DNA of 64,000 bases from an uncultured Oscillospiraceae bacterium (GTDB lineage Bacteria; Bacillota; Clostridia; Oscillospirales; Oscillospiraceae), in NCBI GenBank assembly GCA_934589675.1, contig CAKTOF010000003.1, positions 100,076 through 164,075 on the forward strand, written 5' to 3'. A model generated the notes under the pieces. That model had not been told where the DNA came from, ran no database searches, and saw nothing but the letters and a program-made list of their open reading frames with translations. Position 1 is the stretch's first letter, and each line of letters starts with the position of its first letter. Below, piece after piece: positions 42,610 to 51,195 of the stretch. Both the position numbers and the translations under genes were made by a program.

Positions 42610-42646
42610 AACATTCCGAATATTCACTTGAATATTCGGAATGTTT
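42610..42646 (+). terminator. Strong hairpin after ispA
   Basis: Perfect 16-bp arms (42610-42625 and 42630-42645, AACATTCCGAATATTC) with a 4-nt loop, then TTATGTT. It overlaps the -35 box of the promoter for the next transcript. Confidence 0.75.
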
Positions 42647-42656
42647 ATGTTAGGAT
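42628..42656 (+). promoter_or_regulatory. Possible promoter of the OLE RNA
   Basis: -35 TTGAAT (42628-42633), -10 TAGGAT (42651-42656), 17-bp spacer. The predicted start is near 42663, at the beginning of the noncoding region. Confidence 0.45.
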
Positions 42657-42659
42657 TGA

Positions 42660-43262
42660 AAAGCGGCGCAGTATCCTAGTCAGAGCTGCCGGCTCCGAAG
42701 ACGGGCCTAAAAATCCGTTAAAGGGCAAATCGATGAAGTCCCTTGTGCCTGCTTTTTTCGCCCAGATCAGGGTGGGTGCTGGGGGTTAAGGATTACGGGC
42801 GCGCCCCAATGGCATGGGGCACCCGACCCGTTCTCCGTGGAGACCTGCTCTTGTGCGAAGCGAAGCGAACGCGCAGTTCCACGCGACTTCGTACGAAGCA
42901 GGGTGAAACCTGCATCGCGGTGCATGTTGTTGTGCTGTGTGCAGTGTAGCCTGCCTTGCGTGGGTACGGCGGGATAGGGGAGCTACGCACTTTGCTGCAT
43001 GGCCATGCGGCAAAGTGATATTTTCTTGAAACCGTATCTGCAAAAGAGGCTAAAGAGACGGTGGGCCTGCTGTGGAAATCACCTAGGCTGTCGTAAATGG
43101 GCGCAGAATGGATTACAGTGCGGACTCAGTGGCAATCGGGTATCGGCCGCGGCAACGAGCCGGCCGCTGCTTCAATGGGAAACCGCCCGCTCGGCAACGG
43201 CGGGCAGCGGCGGGAGAAATTCAACCCGACCTAAGCCGTAAGATTTACATTCTGCGCTGCCG
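42660..43262 (+). ncRNA. OLE RNA (ornate, large, extremophilic)
   Basis: About 600 nt without a credible gene, between ispA and a small membrane-protein gene followed by dxs. This is the order described for OLE RNA loci (xse/isp genes, OLE, oapA, dxs), and the length fits the about 600-nt class. The region is rich in stem-loops: CACTTTGC (42988-42995) pairs with GCAAAGTG (43010-43017), with GCAT/ATGC continuing inside, and GCCCGC pairs with GGCGGGC near 43190-43207. OLE RNA associates with the membrane through OapA and affects stress tolerance in Bacillus halodurans. Ends are approximate; I judge by context and structure, not by an alignment. Confidence 0.75.
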
Positions 43263-43295
43263 CTTTTTTTACTGTCAATTTGGAGGGAGATCAAC

Positions 43296-43913
43296 TTGAA
43301 ATCCGACGGATCGGCCCAGCACGGCAAGAAAAAGACCCCAAGCCGGGTGCGCTGGATCGTCTCCATCTTTTTTATGACGGTGTTCGTCTCCGCCATGTTC
43401 TCTTATGTGTCGAGCGCGCTGCTCTCCGACGCGCAGATCGTTGTTGCGTTCATCATTTTGTTCGTCATCGTCTTCATCGGCATTTTGTTCGATATCATCG
43501 GCGTGGCCGTCGCAGCGGCGGATGAGCGTCCGTTCCACTCCATGGCTGCCCGCAAGGTGCCCGAGGCCACGGACGCACTGCGCCTCGTGCGCAACGCCGA
43601 CCGCGTCAGCTCCATCTGCAACGACGTCATCGGCGACATCTGCGGCGTCATCTCGGGCTCTGCGTCCGCGCTCATCGCGGCTGAGCTCGTTGTGAACTTC
43701 ACGCCGAGCGTCAGCACGGTCGTGCGGTTGCTCATGAGCGCGCTCGTTGCGGGTCTCACCGTCGGCGGGAAGGCCTGCGGCAAGGGCATCGCCATGAGCC
43801 GCAGCACCGACATCATCCACATCGCGGCAAAGATCCTCTGCTTCTTCCGGACGCTGCCGCATCGGCTCCGCGCGCTGCTTGGAAAGAAGAAAAGCGGGCA
43901 GGGCAAGCGTTAA
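43296..43913 (+). CDS. oapA: OLE-associated protein A (OapA), small membrane protein
   Basis: 205 aa. Basic N-terminus, then hydrophobic segments at about 19-41 and 45-73, a middle soluble part with RVSSICNDVIGDICGVISGSA, another pair at about 120-160, and a Lys/Arg-rich C-terminus (RALLGKKKSGQGKR). Size, topology, basic ends and place between the ncRNA and dxs match OapA. OapA binds OLE RNA and holds it at the membrane. Start is TTG 43296 with GGAGGGAG 6 nt upstream; no ATG is available. Confidence 0.8.
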   Translation: MKSDGSAQHGKKKTPSRVRWIVSIFFMTVFVSAMFSYVSSALLSDAQIVVAFIILFVIVFIGILFDIIGVAVAAADERPFHSMAARKVPEATDALRLVRNADRVSSICNDVIGDICGVISGSASALIAAELVVNFTPSVSTVVRLLMSALVAGLTVGGKACGKGIAMSRSTDIIHIAAKILCFFRTLPHRLRALLGKKKSGQGKR

Positions 43914-43928
43914 GGTTGTGTTTTTTAC

Positions 43929-45764
43929 GTGTCTATATTAGAGAAAATCCACGGCCATGCCGACCTCGCCGCGCTCACGCCGGACGAGGATGCGGCGCTG
44001 TGCCGTGAGATCCGAAAATTCCTGATCGAAAGCGTGTCCCGCACGGGCGGCCATCTTGCCTCGAACCTCGGCACGGTCGAGCTGACGCTCGCCATCCACA
44101 AGGTGTTCGACGTGACGCACGACCGGCTCGTGTTCGACGTCGGGCACCAGGCCTACGTCCACAAGCTGCTGACCGGCCGCGCCGGTCAGTTTTCATCGCT
44201 GCGGCAGCTCGGCGGGCTGTCCGGCTTCCCGAAGCCGGGCGAGTCGGATGCGGATGCGTTCATCGCGGGCCACGCCTCCAACGCCGTCTCGGTCGCGCTC
44301 GGTCTGGCCCGCGCGCGCACGCTGCGGAAGGACGACCAGACCGTCATCGCCCTGCTGGGCGACGGCGCGCTGACGGGCGGGCTGGCCTACGAGGGCCTCA
44401 ACGACGCCGGCGAGAGCGGCGAGCCGCTCATCGTCATCCTCAACGACAACGGCATGAGCATCTCGCGCAACGTCGGCGGCATCGCGCAGCATCTTGCGCG
44501 CATCCGCCTCAAGCCCAGCTATTTCGGCCTGAAAAAAGCCTACCGGCGCTTTACGTCCGTCATCCCGGGCGGTCGGCATCTCTACCGCTTCACGCACCGG
44601 CTCAAGCAGGGTCTGAAGACAATTTTGTTCGACAGCACGATGTTTGAGGAGATGGGCTTTACATACCTCGGCCCCGTCGACGGGCACGATGTTTCAAAGC
44701 TGTGCTATCTTCTCGCGCTCGCGCGCGATATGGCCTGCCCCGTGCTGCTTCACGTCACGACGAAGAAGGGCAAGGGCTACTATCCGGCCGAGCAGGACCC
44801 GAACCGCTTCCACGGCATCGGCCCGTTCGATCCGGACACGGGCGAGGCCTGCTCTGCAGGCGGCGAGACGTTCTCGAGTGCATTCGGCGCGGAGCTGTGC
44901 GCGCTTGCGCGCGAGGATAGGAATCTCTGCGCCGTCTCCGCCGCCATGATCCCGGGAACGGGGCTTTCGCCCTTTGCATCGAGCTTCCCGGCGCGCTGCT
45001 TTGACGTCGGCATTGCCGAGGGGCACGCCGTTACGATGGCGGGCGGCCTTGCCAAGGGCGGCATGCTGCCCGTTGTGGCCATTTACTCGACGTTTTTACA
45101 GCGCGCGTATGATATGCTCATCCATGACATTTCGCTTCTGAAGCTCCATGTGGTGTTCGCGGTCGACCGCGCCGGCCTTGTCGGCGAGGACGGCGAGACG
45201 CATCAGGGCGCGTTTGATGTCAGCTATCTGCGCTCCGTCCCCGGCATGACGGTCCTCTGTCCGGCCACGACGGATGAGCTGCGCGCCATGCTGCGCGCAG
45301 CGCTTTATGAATTCTCCGGCCCCGTGGCGCTGCGCTACCCGCGCGGCGGCGACGGCGGGAAGCTGCCCGCGCTTGCGCCGTGCGATGCGCCGGAGGTAAC
45401 GATCGTATCCTACGGCATCCTGGCGCACGAGGCGGCAGCTGCCGTTTCCATGCTGGAAAAGAGCGGTGTGCGCGCCGATCTGATCCGGCTGACGTGCATC
45501 GCGCCGCTCGACCTTACTTCCGTGCTTGACTCCGTCCGGGTCAGCGGGCGCCTTGTCGTCGCCGAGGACGCGGCTGAGACCGGCTGCATCGGCAAGGAGA
45601 TCCTGTCCGCCCTGTCTGCCGCCGGCATTCCGGCGGTGTCGCGCCTTCTCAATCTCGGCAGCGGCATTGTGCGGCAGGGGAGCGTTGCGCAGCTGCGGAA
45701 GCTCCTGCATCTGGATGCGGAGGGCATCGCCGCAGCGGCAAAGGAGGTTCGAAACGATGACTGA
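43929..45764 (+). CDS. dxs: 1-deoxy-D-xylulose-5-phosphate synthase
   Basis: 611 aa. Thiamine-diphosphate enzyme joining pyruvate and glyceraldehyde-3-phosphate, the first step of the MEP isoprenoid route. Motifs: GHQAYVHKLLTGR (about 72-84), the ThDP motif GDGALTGGLAYEGLNDAG to NDNGMSISRNVGG (about 143-180), and a transketolase pyrimidine domain with GMLPVVAIYSTFLQRAYD (about 378-395). Start is GTG 43929, with only a weak AAGG upstream. Overlaps tlyA by 8 nt. Confidence 0.96.
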   Translation: MSILEKIHGHADLAALTPDEDAALCREIRKFLIESVSRTGGHLASNLGTVELTLAIHKVFDVTHDRLVFDVGHQAYVHKLLTGRAGQFSSLRQLGGLSGFPKPGESDADAFIAGHASNAVSVALGLARARTLRKDDQTVIALLGDGALTGGLAYEGLNDAGESGEPLIVILNDNGMSISRNVGGIAQHLARIRLKPSYFGLKKAYRRFTSVIPGGRHLYRFTHRLKQGLKTILFDSTMFEEMGFTYLGPVDGHDVSKLCYLLALARDMACPVLLHVTTKKGKGYYPAEQDPNRFHGIGPFDPDTGEACSAGGETFSSAFGAELCALAREDRNLCAVSAAMIPGTGLSPFASSFPARCFDVGIAEGHAVTMAGGLAKGGMLPVVAIYSTFLQRAYDMLIHDISLLKLHVVFAVDRAGLVGEDGETHQGAFDVSYLRSVPGMTVLCPATTDELRAMLRAALYEFSGPVALRYPRGGDGGKLPALAPCDAPEVTIVSYGILAHEAAAAVSMLEKSGVRADLIRLTCIAPLDLTSVLDSVRVSGRLVVAEDAAETGCIGKEILSALSAAGIPAVSRLLNLGSGIVRQGSVAQLRKLLHLDAEGIAAAAKEVRNDD

Positions 45765-46560
45765 CAAACAGCGCCTTGACGCGCTTCTGGTTGAAAAGGG
45801 TCTGCAGGAGAGCAGGGAGAAGGCGAAGACCACCATCATGAGCGGCCTCGTTTTTGTGGACGGGCAGCGCGTGGACAAGCCCGGAACGCCCGTCCATGCG
45901 GACGCGGACATTGAGGTGCGCGGCGCGGCCTGCCCCTATGTCAGCCGCGGCGGCCTCAAGCTGGAAAAGGCGCTCGCGGACTTCGGCGTCGATCCGACGG
46001 GGCTCGTCTGCTCTGACTCCGGTGCGTCGACGGGCGGCTTTACGGACTGCCTGCTGCAAAAGGGCGCGAAGAAAGTATTTGCTATCGACGTCGGCTATGG
46101 ACAGCTGGCATGGTCTGTCCGCAACGATCCGCGCGTCGTCGTCATGGAGCGGACGAACATCCGCCACGTCACGCCCGAGCAGATCGGCGAGCCGCTTGAC
46201 CTGTCGGTCGTTGACGTATCCTTCATCTCGCTTTCCATCGTGCTGCCGGCCATTTCCGCGCTGCTTCGCCCGAACGGGCAGGTCGTCTGCCTCATCAAGC
46301 CGCAGTTTGAGGCCGGGCGCGAAAAAGTCGGAAAGAAGGGCGTCGTGCGTGACCCGGCTGTGCACGAGGAGGTGCTCCGCCGATTCATCGAGACAGCGCA
46401 CAGCCTTGGTTTTTCCGTTGCAAATCTGACCTATTCGCCCGTGAAAGGGCCGGAGGGCAACATTGAGTTTCTCGGCCATCTGGTGCGCGACGGACGAGCG
46501 GACGCGCCGGTCGATCCGGCCGCGCTTGTCGAGGCTGCCCATACCGCCCTGAAAGGATGA
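45757..46560 (+). CDS. tlyA: TlyA family rRNA methyltransferase / hemolysin-like protein
   Basis: 267 aa. N-terminal S4 RNA-binding domain (about 5-65: QRLDALLVEKGLQESREKAK), then an FtsJ-type Rossmann methyltransferase with DSGASTGGFTDCLLQKGA (about 86-103) and LVVDVSFISL-like text SVVDVSFISLSI. TlyA 2'-O-methylates 16S/23S rRNA in characterised cases. ATG 45757 has AAGGAGG about 9 nt upstream; the longer upstream frame is shadow. Standard place between dxs and nadK in Firmicutes. Confidence 0.95.
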   Translation: MTDKQRLDALLVEKGLQESREKAKTTIMSGLVFVDGQRVDKPGTPVHADADIEVRGAACPYVSRGGLKLEKALADFGVDPTGLVCSDSGASTGGFTDCLLQKGAKKVFAIDVGYGQLAWSVRNDPRVVVMERTNIRHVTPEQIGEPLDLSVVDVSFISLSIVLPAISALLRPNGQVVCLIKPQFEAGREKVGKKGVVRDPAVHEEVLRRFIETAHSLGFSVANLTYSPVKGPEGNIEFLGHLVRDGRADAPVDPAALVEAAHTALKG

Positions 46561-46565
46561 CCGCC

Positions 46566-47429
46566 ATGAAACGATTTGTTCTCACGCCCAACCCATACCG
46601 GGACAAGGGCTTTCGATGCGCGCTTTATGCCGAGCGCGTTCTCCGCTCGGCCGGCGCGCAGACGCGCATCTGTCTGCCGTTTGACATCGATCGGAATTTT
46701 GACCTTCCGGCCGGCGTCAAGCTGCATGACCTCGACGAGTCGCTTCGCGCGTGCGACGCGATGATCTGCTTCGGCGGCGACGGTACGATCCTGCATGCGA
46801 GCAAGCAGGTCATCCGGCACAATGTGCCGATCCTCGGCGTAAACGTCGGCACGATGGGCTTCATCGCAGAGCTGGAGTCCGGCGAGCTCGACCTGCTTCG
46901 CCGCCTTGTTGACGACGAGTATACGCTCGATCAGCGCAAAATGCTCTATGTGGAGGTGCGCCGCTGCGGCAATACGATCTTCACAGACACGGCGCTCAAC
47001 GACGCCGTTGTGACAAAGGGCGCAGTTGCGCGCGTTTTGCAGCTGAGCGTCCAGTGCGACGGCACGGAGTGCTACCGCGTCAGCGGCGACGGCGTGATCG
47101 TCGCCACGCCGACGGGCTCCACGGCGTACTGCATGAGCGCCGGCGGCCCGATCGTCGAGCCTTCGGCCGACAACATCATCATCACACCGATCTGCGCGCA
47201 CGCGCTTCAATCAAAATCCATCGTGCTCTCCGGCTCGCGCACCGTCACGGTTCAGGTCGGCAGTATCGGACGCAAAAATGCATATTTATCCGTTGACGGC
47301 GGCCGCGCGTTCCGCCTGAATGCGGGCGATCAGGTGGTCGTGAAGATGTCGGACAAGCGGACGAACCTCATCCGCATCAAGGACACCACGTTTTACCAGA
47401 TCGTCAACAAGAAATTTCGTGACAAGTGA
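46566..47429 (+). CDS. nadK: NAD kinase
   Basis: 287 aa. Motifs FGGDGTILHA (about 65-74), NVGTMGFIAEL, and the glycine-rich TPTGSTAYCMSAGGPIVEP (about 181-199). It phosphorylates NAD to NADP. Start ATG 46566 (AAAGGA 9 nt upstream) is preferred over the ATG three codons earlier. It follows tlyA by 5 nt. Confidence 0.95.
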   Translation: MKRFVLTPNPYRDKGFRCALYAERVLRSAGAQTRICLPFDIDRNFDLPAGVKLHDLDESLRACDAMICFGGDGTILHASKQVIRHNVPILGVNVGTMGFIAELESGELDLLRRLVDDEYTLDQRKMLYVEVRRCGNTIFTDTALNDAVVTKGAVARVLQLSVQCDGTECYRVSGDGVIVATPTGSTAYCMSAGGPIVEPSADNIIITPICAHALQSKSIVLSGSRTVTVQVGSIGRKNAYLSVDGGRAFRLNAGDQVVVKMSDKRTNLIRIKDTTFYQIVNKKFRDK

Positions 47430-47438
47430 GGAAACAGC

Positions 47439-47891
47439 ATGAAATCTCAGAGACAGGCACTGATTCTTGAAATTATTTCCGAGCGCGACATCGAGACGCA
47501 GGAGCAGCTGCTCGATGAGCTTGAGCGCCGCGGCTTTCACAGCACGCAGGCGACCATTTCCCGGGACATCAAAGAGCTCCGGCTTCTCAAGGAGCTTACG
47601 AGCGCGGGCGGCTACCGCTACACGGCCATCGCAAAAGACGCGTCCAATTCATTCACGACCAAGCTGAACACGATCTTCCGCGAGTGCGTCACGAGCTATG
47701 ACTACGCGCAGAACATGGTCGTCGTCAAAACGCTGCCGGGCCTTGCCTCAGCGGCGTGCTCGGCCGTCGATTCCATGCAGACCTCGGCCGTCGTCGGCAC
47801 GCTGGCCGGTGACGACACGGCGCTCATCATCATGCGAGACAGCCCTTCGGCCGCATCCTTCTGCGCCGAGATCAAAAAGCTGTTCCAGTAA
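47439..47891 (+). CDS. argR: Arginine repressor
   Basis: 150 aa, full family length. N-terminal winged HTH (about 1-70: QRQALILEIISERDIETQEQLL and TQATISRDIKELRL), C-terminal hexamerisation and arginine-binding domain ending GTLAGDDTALIIMRD. Controls arginine genes. It sits in the conserved nadK-argR-recN run, 9 nt after nadK. Confidence 0.96.
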   Translation: MKSQRQALILEIISERDIETQEQLLDELERRGFHSTQATISRDIKELRLLKELTSAGGYRYTAIAKDASNSFTTKLNTIFRECVTSYDYAQNMVVVKTLPGLASAACSAVDSMQTSAVVGTLAGDDTALIIMRDSPSAASFCAEIKKLFQ

Positions 47892-47911
47892 GCGGGAAAG
47901 GAGCGGGCGGT

Positions 47912-49588
47912 ATGCTCACCTCGCTGCACATTGAGAATATCGCGGTCATCGAGCAGGCTGACATCGACTTTGACGCGGGCTTCAACGTCCTCACCGGCGA
48001 GACAGGCGCGGGCAAGTCGATCGTCATCGACGCCATCAGCGCCATTTTAGGCGAGCGGGCCTCGCGCGACATGATCCGCACAGGCGCAGAGCGCGCATCC
48101 GTCACGGGCGTCTTTACCGGCGTGCCCGCGCTTTCGTGGTTTGCCGAAAACGGCGTGGAGCTTTCCGGCGGCGAGGTGCAGATCCGGCGCGAGGTGCGCG
48201 CGGACGGCAAGAGCGTCTGCCGCGTGAACGGCACGCCTGTCACAGCGACGCTGCTGCGCCGGCTCGGGCTGCACCTGATCAACATCCACGGCCAGCACGA
48301 CGCACAGCAGCTCTTTGACGAGGCGACGCACCTCGGATACCTCGACGCCTTCGCGGGCGACGACGCGCTCCGCGATGCCTACAGCGAAAAATTTTCCGCG
48401 CTGAGCGCCATCCGCGCCGAAATGGCGCGCTTTACGATGGACGAGACGGAAAAGCAGCGCCTTGCCGACCGCCTGCGCTATGAGATCGATGAAATTGACG
48501 CCGCGGAATTAAAGCCCGGCGAGGACGAGGCGCTTGCCGCACGCCGCAAGATTCTGCAGAACGCCGAAAAGCTGGCCTCGGGGCTTGACAGCTCCGCTGC
48601 AATGCTCTACGGCGACGAGGACAGCGAGGGCGCGGCCGACCTGCTCAGCCAGGCCGAGCGGACGCTTTCCTCCATGTCCGGATACAGCGACGAGCTTGCC
48701 GCGCTGCATGAGCGCCTGCGCGAACTGGTCTACTCCGCGCGCGACATCGCCGAGGAGCTGCGCGGCCTGCGCGATGACTTTGAATTCTCCGGTGAAGAGC
48801 TTGAACGCATCGAGTCGCGCCTGGATGTTCTCCATCGCCTGCGCCGCAAGTACGGCCCCGACGCAGCCGCCATTTTGGACTACTGCGAAAAGGCCAAGGC
48901 GCAGCTTGATGAAATAGAGTTCTCCGACGACCACCTCGCGCGCCTGCAGAAGCAGGAGACGGCCGCGAAGAAAGAGGCCGAGACGGCTGCGAAGGCGCTG
49001 CACGAAGCGCGCATCGCCGCGGCGGAGGCGCTCTCCGCGCGCATCTGCGACGAGCTTCGGCAGCTCGACATGCCGCGCGTGCAGTTCCGGTGTGAATTCT
49101 CCGAAGTCCCGCTCGGCCCGGACGGCGCGGACGGCGTGCGCTTTCTCATGAGCGCGAACGCGGGCGAATCGCTCCGGCCCATCAGCCGCGTCGCCTCCGG
49201 CGGCGAGCTGGCGCGCATCATGCTCGCCATGAAAAACGTGCTGGCAGAGCAGGACGAAGTCGCAACGCTCATTTTTGACGAGGTCGATGCCGGCGTGTCC
49301 GGCCGCGCGGCGCAGAAGGTGGCGGAGAAGCTCGCCGCCGTCGCGCGGACAAAGCAGGTTCTGTGCGTGACGCACCTGCCGCAGCTGTCCGCCATGGCGG
49401 ATACGCATTTTTCCGTGGAAAAGCAGGAGCAGGGCGGCCGCACTTATACGCGCGTGACGCAGCTTGGCCGCGACGAGCGCATCCGTGAGATCGCCCGTCT
49501 GACCGGCGGCGCAGCCGTGACGCCGACGCTTCTGCAGAGCGCTGCAGAGCTTTTGAGCAGCGCCGACGCGCTGAAAAAAGCCCGTTGA
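47912..49588 (+). CDS. recN: DNA repair protein RecN
   Basis: 558 aa, SMC-like. Walker A TGETGAGKSIVIDAI (about 29-43), long coiled-coil region (about 150-360), then the signature SRVASGGELARIMLAMKNVL (about 424-443) and Walker B TLIFDEVDAGVSG. It acts early at double-strand breaks. Start ATG 47912 with AAAGGAG upstream. Its stop overlaps the -35 box of the T-box transcript. Confidence 0.96.
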   Translation: MLTSLHIENIAVIEQADIDFDAGFNVLTGETGAGKSIVIDAISAILGERASRDMIRTGAERASVTGVFTGVPALSWFAENGVELSGGEVQIRREVRADGKSVCRVNGTPVTATLLRRLGLHLINIHGQHDAQQLFDEATHLGYLDAFAGDDALRDAYSEKFSALSAIRAEMARFTMDETEKQRLADRLRYEIDEIDAAELKPGEDEALAARRKILQNAEKLASGLDSSAAMLYGDEDSEGAADLLSQAERTLSSMSGYSDELAALHERLRELVYSARDIAEELRGLRDDFEFSGEELERIESRLDVLHRLRRKYGPDAAAILDYCEKAKAQLDEIEFSDDHLARLQKQETAAKKEAETAAKALHEARIAAAEALSARICDELRQLDMPRVQFRCEFSEVPLGPDGADGVRFLMSANAGESLRPISRVASGGELARIMLAMKNVLAEQDEVATLIFDEVDAGVSGRAAQKVAEKLAAVARTKQVLCVTHLPQLSAMADTHFSVEKQEQGGRTYTRVTQLGRDERIREIARLTGGAAVTPTLLQSAAELLSSADALKKAR

Positions 49589-49613
49589 CAAATCCGCGCA
49601 TCCGTGCTAAGAT
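49585..49613 (+). promoter_or_regulatory. Promoter of the T-box/tyrS transcript
   Basis: Perfect -35 TTGACA (49585-49590, overlapping the recN stop), -10 TAAGAT (49608-49613), 17-bp spacer. Confidence 0.75.
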
Positions 49614-49619
49614 GCGCAT

Positions 49620-49888
49620 AACGCGTTGAAGGGGAGAAGTAACCGCGCAAGCCCGGCAAAGAGAGCCTCCGTCTGGTGCAAGGGGGAGCGGGCCCACGGC
49701 GAATACACCCCGGAGCGGCTGCCTGAAAATCGCAGTAGGGCAAGACGGGTCCGCCCGTTACAGCGATGGAGTCTGTCAGGACTCCGTAAGGCGTGCTTTG
49801 CGAAAGGCGCGCAAAACCAGAGGTGGTACCGCGCTGATTTTGTAATTTGCGCCCTCTGTTCCCGCCAAGGGGACAGAGGGCTTTTTAT
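49620..49888 (+). promoter_or_regulatory. T-box riboswitch, tyrosine-specific, with terminator
   Basis: Leader of tyrS. Stem I carries the AGTA bulge and the GGTG distal loop text (CTGGTGCAAG). Specifier codon TAC (Tyr) at 49704-49706. The T-box core AGGTGGTACCGCG is at 49821-49833, and its TGGT (49824-49827) pairs with the uncharged tRNA ACCA end. The terminator follows: 13-bp arms 49851-49863 and 49869-49881, then TTTTT. Uncharged tRNA-Tyr stabilises the antiterminator and allows tyrS transcription. Confidence 0.95.
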
Positions 49889-49908
49889 TTTATGTTGGAG
49901 GAAGAAAC

Positions 49909-51135
49909 ATGACACTTTACGAAGAACTCACCGCCCGCGGGCTCATTGCGCAGACGACGGACGAGCAGGAGATCGCCGATCTCATCAACGAGGGCAAGGC
50001 CACGTTCTACATCGGCTTTGACTGCACCGCCGACTCTCTGACGGCCGGCCACTTTATGGCGCTCACGCTCATGAAGCGCCTCCAGATGGCCGGCAACCGC
50101 CCCATCGCGCTCATCGGCGGCGGCACGACCATGATCGGCGACCCGTCCGGCCGCACCGACATGCGCAAAATGCTCACAAAAGAGGACATTGACCACAACG
50201 CCGAGTGCTTCCGCCGCCAGATGGAGCGCTTCATCGAGTTCGGCGAGGGCAAGGCCATGATGCTCAACAACGCCGACTGGCTTTTAAAGCTCAACTATGT
50301 CGAGCTGCTGCGCGAGGTCGGCGCGTGCTTCTCCGTCAACAACATGCTCCGCGCCGAGTGCTACAAGCAGCGCATGGAGAAGGGGCTGTCGTTCTTTGAG
50401 TTTAACTACATGATCATGCAGAGCTATGACTTCTACCACATGTTCCAGCACTACGGCTGCAATATGCAGTTCGGCGGCGACGACCAGTGGAGCAACATGC
50501 TCGGCGGCACGGAGCTTATCCGCAAAAAGCTCGGCAAGGACGCCTATGCCATGACCATCACGCTGCTCACAGACTCCAACGGCAACAAAATGGGCAAAAC
50601 CGCCGGCAACGCCGTCTGGCTCGACGCGAATAAGACCAGCCCCTATGACTTCTACCAGTACTGGCGCAACGTCGGCGACGCGGATGTTATCAAGTGCCTG
50701 AAAATGCTCACGTTCCTGCCGCTTGAGCAGATCGCGGAGATGGAGACGTGGAAGGATCAGAAGATCAACGACGCCAAGGACGTTCTGGCCTACGAGCTGA
50801 CCGCGCTCGTCCACGGCAAGGAGGAGGCCGACAAGGCCCGCGAGGCGTCGCGCGCGCTGTTTTCTGGCGGCGCGGACGACTCGAATATGCCGACGACGGA
50901 GCTCGACCCGTCCGTGCTCAAGGACGGCGCCATCAAGATTCTCGACCTTATGACGGCCTGCGGCCTTGCTCCGTCTCGCGCCGAGGCGCGCCGCCTCGTC
51001 CAGCAGGGCGGCGTGTTCGTCGAGGACGAGAAGGTGCCGAACATCGACTTCGCCGTCACGGAGGATCAGCTCAAGGCCGGCGTGAAGATCCGCCGCGGCA
51101 AAAAGGTGTTCCACAAGGCGGTTCTCAAGGGATAA
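49909..51135 (+). CDS. tyrS: Tyrosyl-tRNA synthetase
   Basis: 408 aa. Class I synthetase: HIGH-type region DCTADSLTAGHFM (about 36-48), tyrosine-pocket text NNMLRAECYKQRMEKGLSF, KMSKS-type loop KMGKTAGNAVW (about 227-237), and a C-terminal S4 domain (about 345-405) ending RRGKKVFHKAV. Expression is governed by the T-box in front of it. GTTGGAGGAAG sits before ATG 49909. Confidence 0.97.
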   Translation: MTLYEELTARGLIAQTTDEQEIADLINEGKATFYIGFDCTADSLTAGHFMALTLMKRLQMAGNRPIALIGGGTTMIGDPSGRTDMRKMLTKEDIDHNAECFRRQMERFIEFGEGKAMMLNNADWLLKLNYVELLREVGACFSVNNMLRAECYKQRMEKGLSFFEFNYMIMQSYDFYHMFQHYGCNMQFGGDDQWSNMLGGTELIRKKLGKDAYAMTITLLTDSNGNKMGKTAGNAVWLDANKTSPYDFYQYWRNVGDADVIKCLKMLTFLPLEQIAEMETWKDQKINDAKDVLAYELTALVHGKEEADKAREASRALFSGGADDSNMPTTELDPSVLKDGAIKILDLMTACGLAPSRAEARRLVQQGGVFVEDEKVPNIDFAVTEDQLKAGVKIRRGKKVFHKAVLKG

Positions 51136-51146
51136 ACCAAGACAAG

Positions 51147-51186
51147 AAAAAAAGCGCCCAGCTCAACATGAGCTGGGCGCTTTTTT
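51147..51186. terminator. Bidirectional terminator between tyrS and the lysine operon
   Basis: GCGCCCAGCTC (51154-51164) and GAGCTGGGCGC (51170-51180), A-run to the left, T-run to the right. Confidence 0.9.
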
Positions 51187-51195
51187 ATGCTTAGA

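Noticed and set aside
42743..43241. Short open frames within the OLE region
   Set aside because: They overlap in several phases, have no ribosome sites, and cover predicted stems.
42660..43290. 6S RNA or RNase P RNA instead of OLE RNA
   Set aside because: The RNase P core (GAGGAAAGTCC and ACAGAAA-type text) is absent, and the region is much longer than 6S. The ispA-x-dxs context points to OLE.
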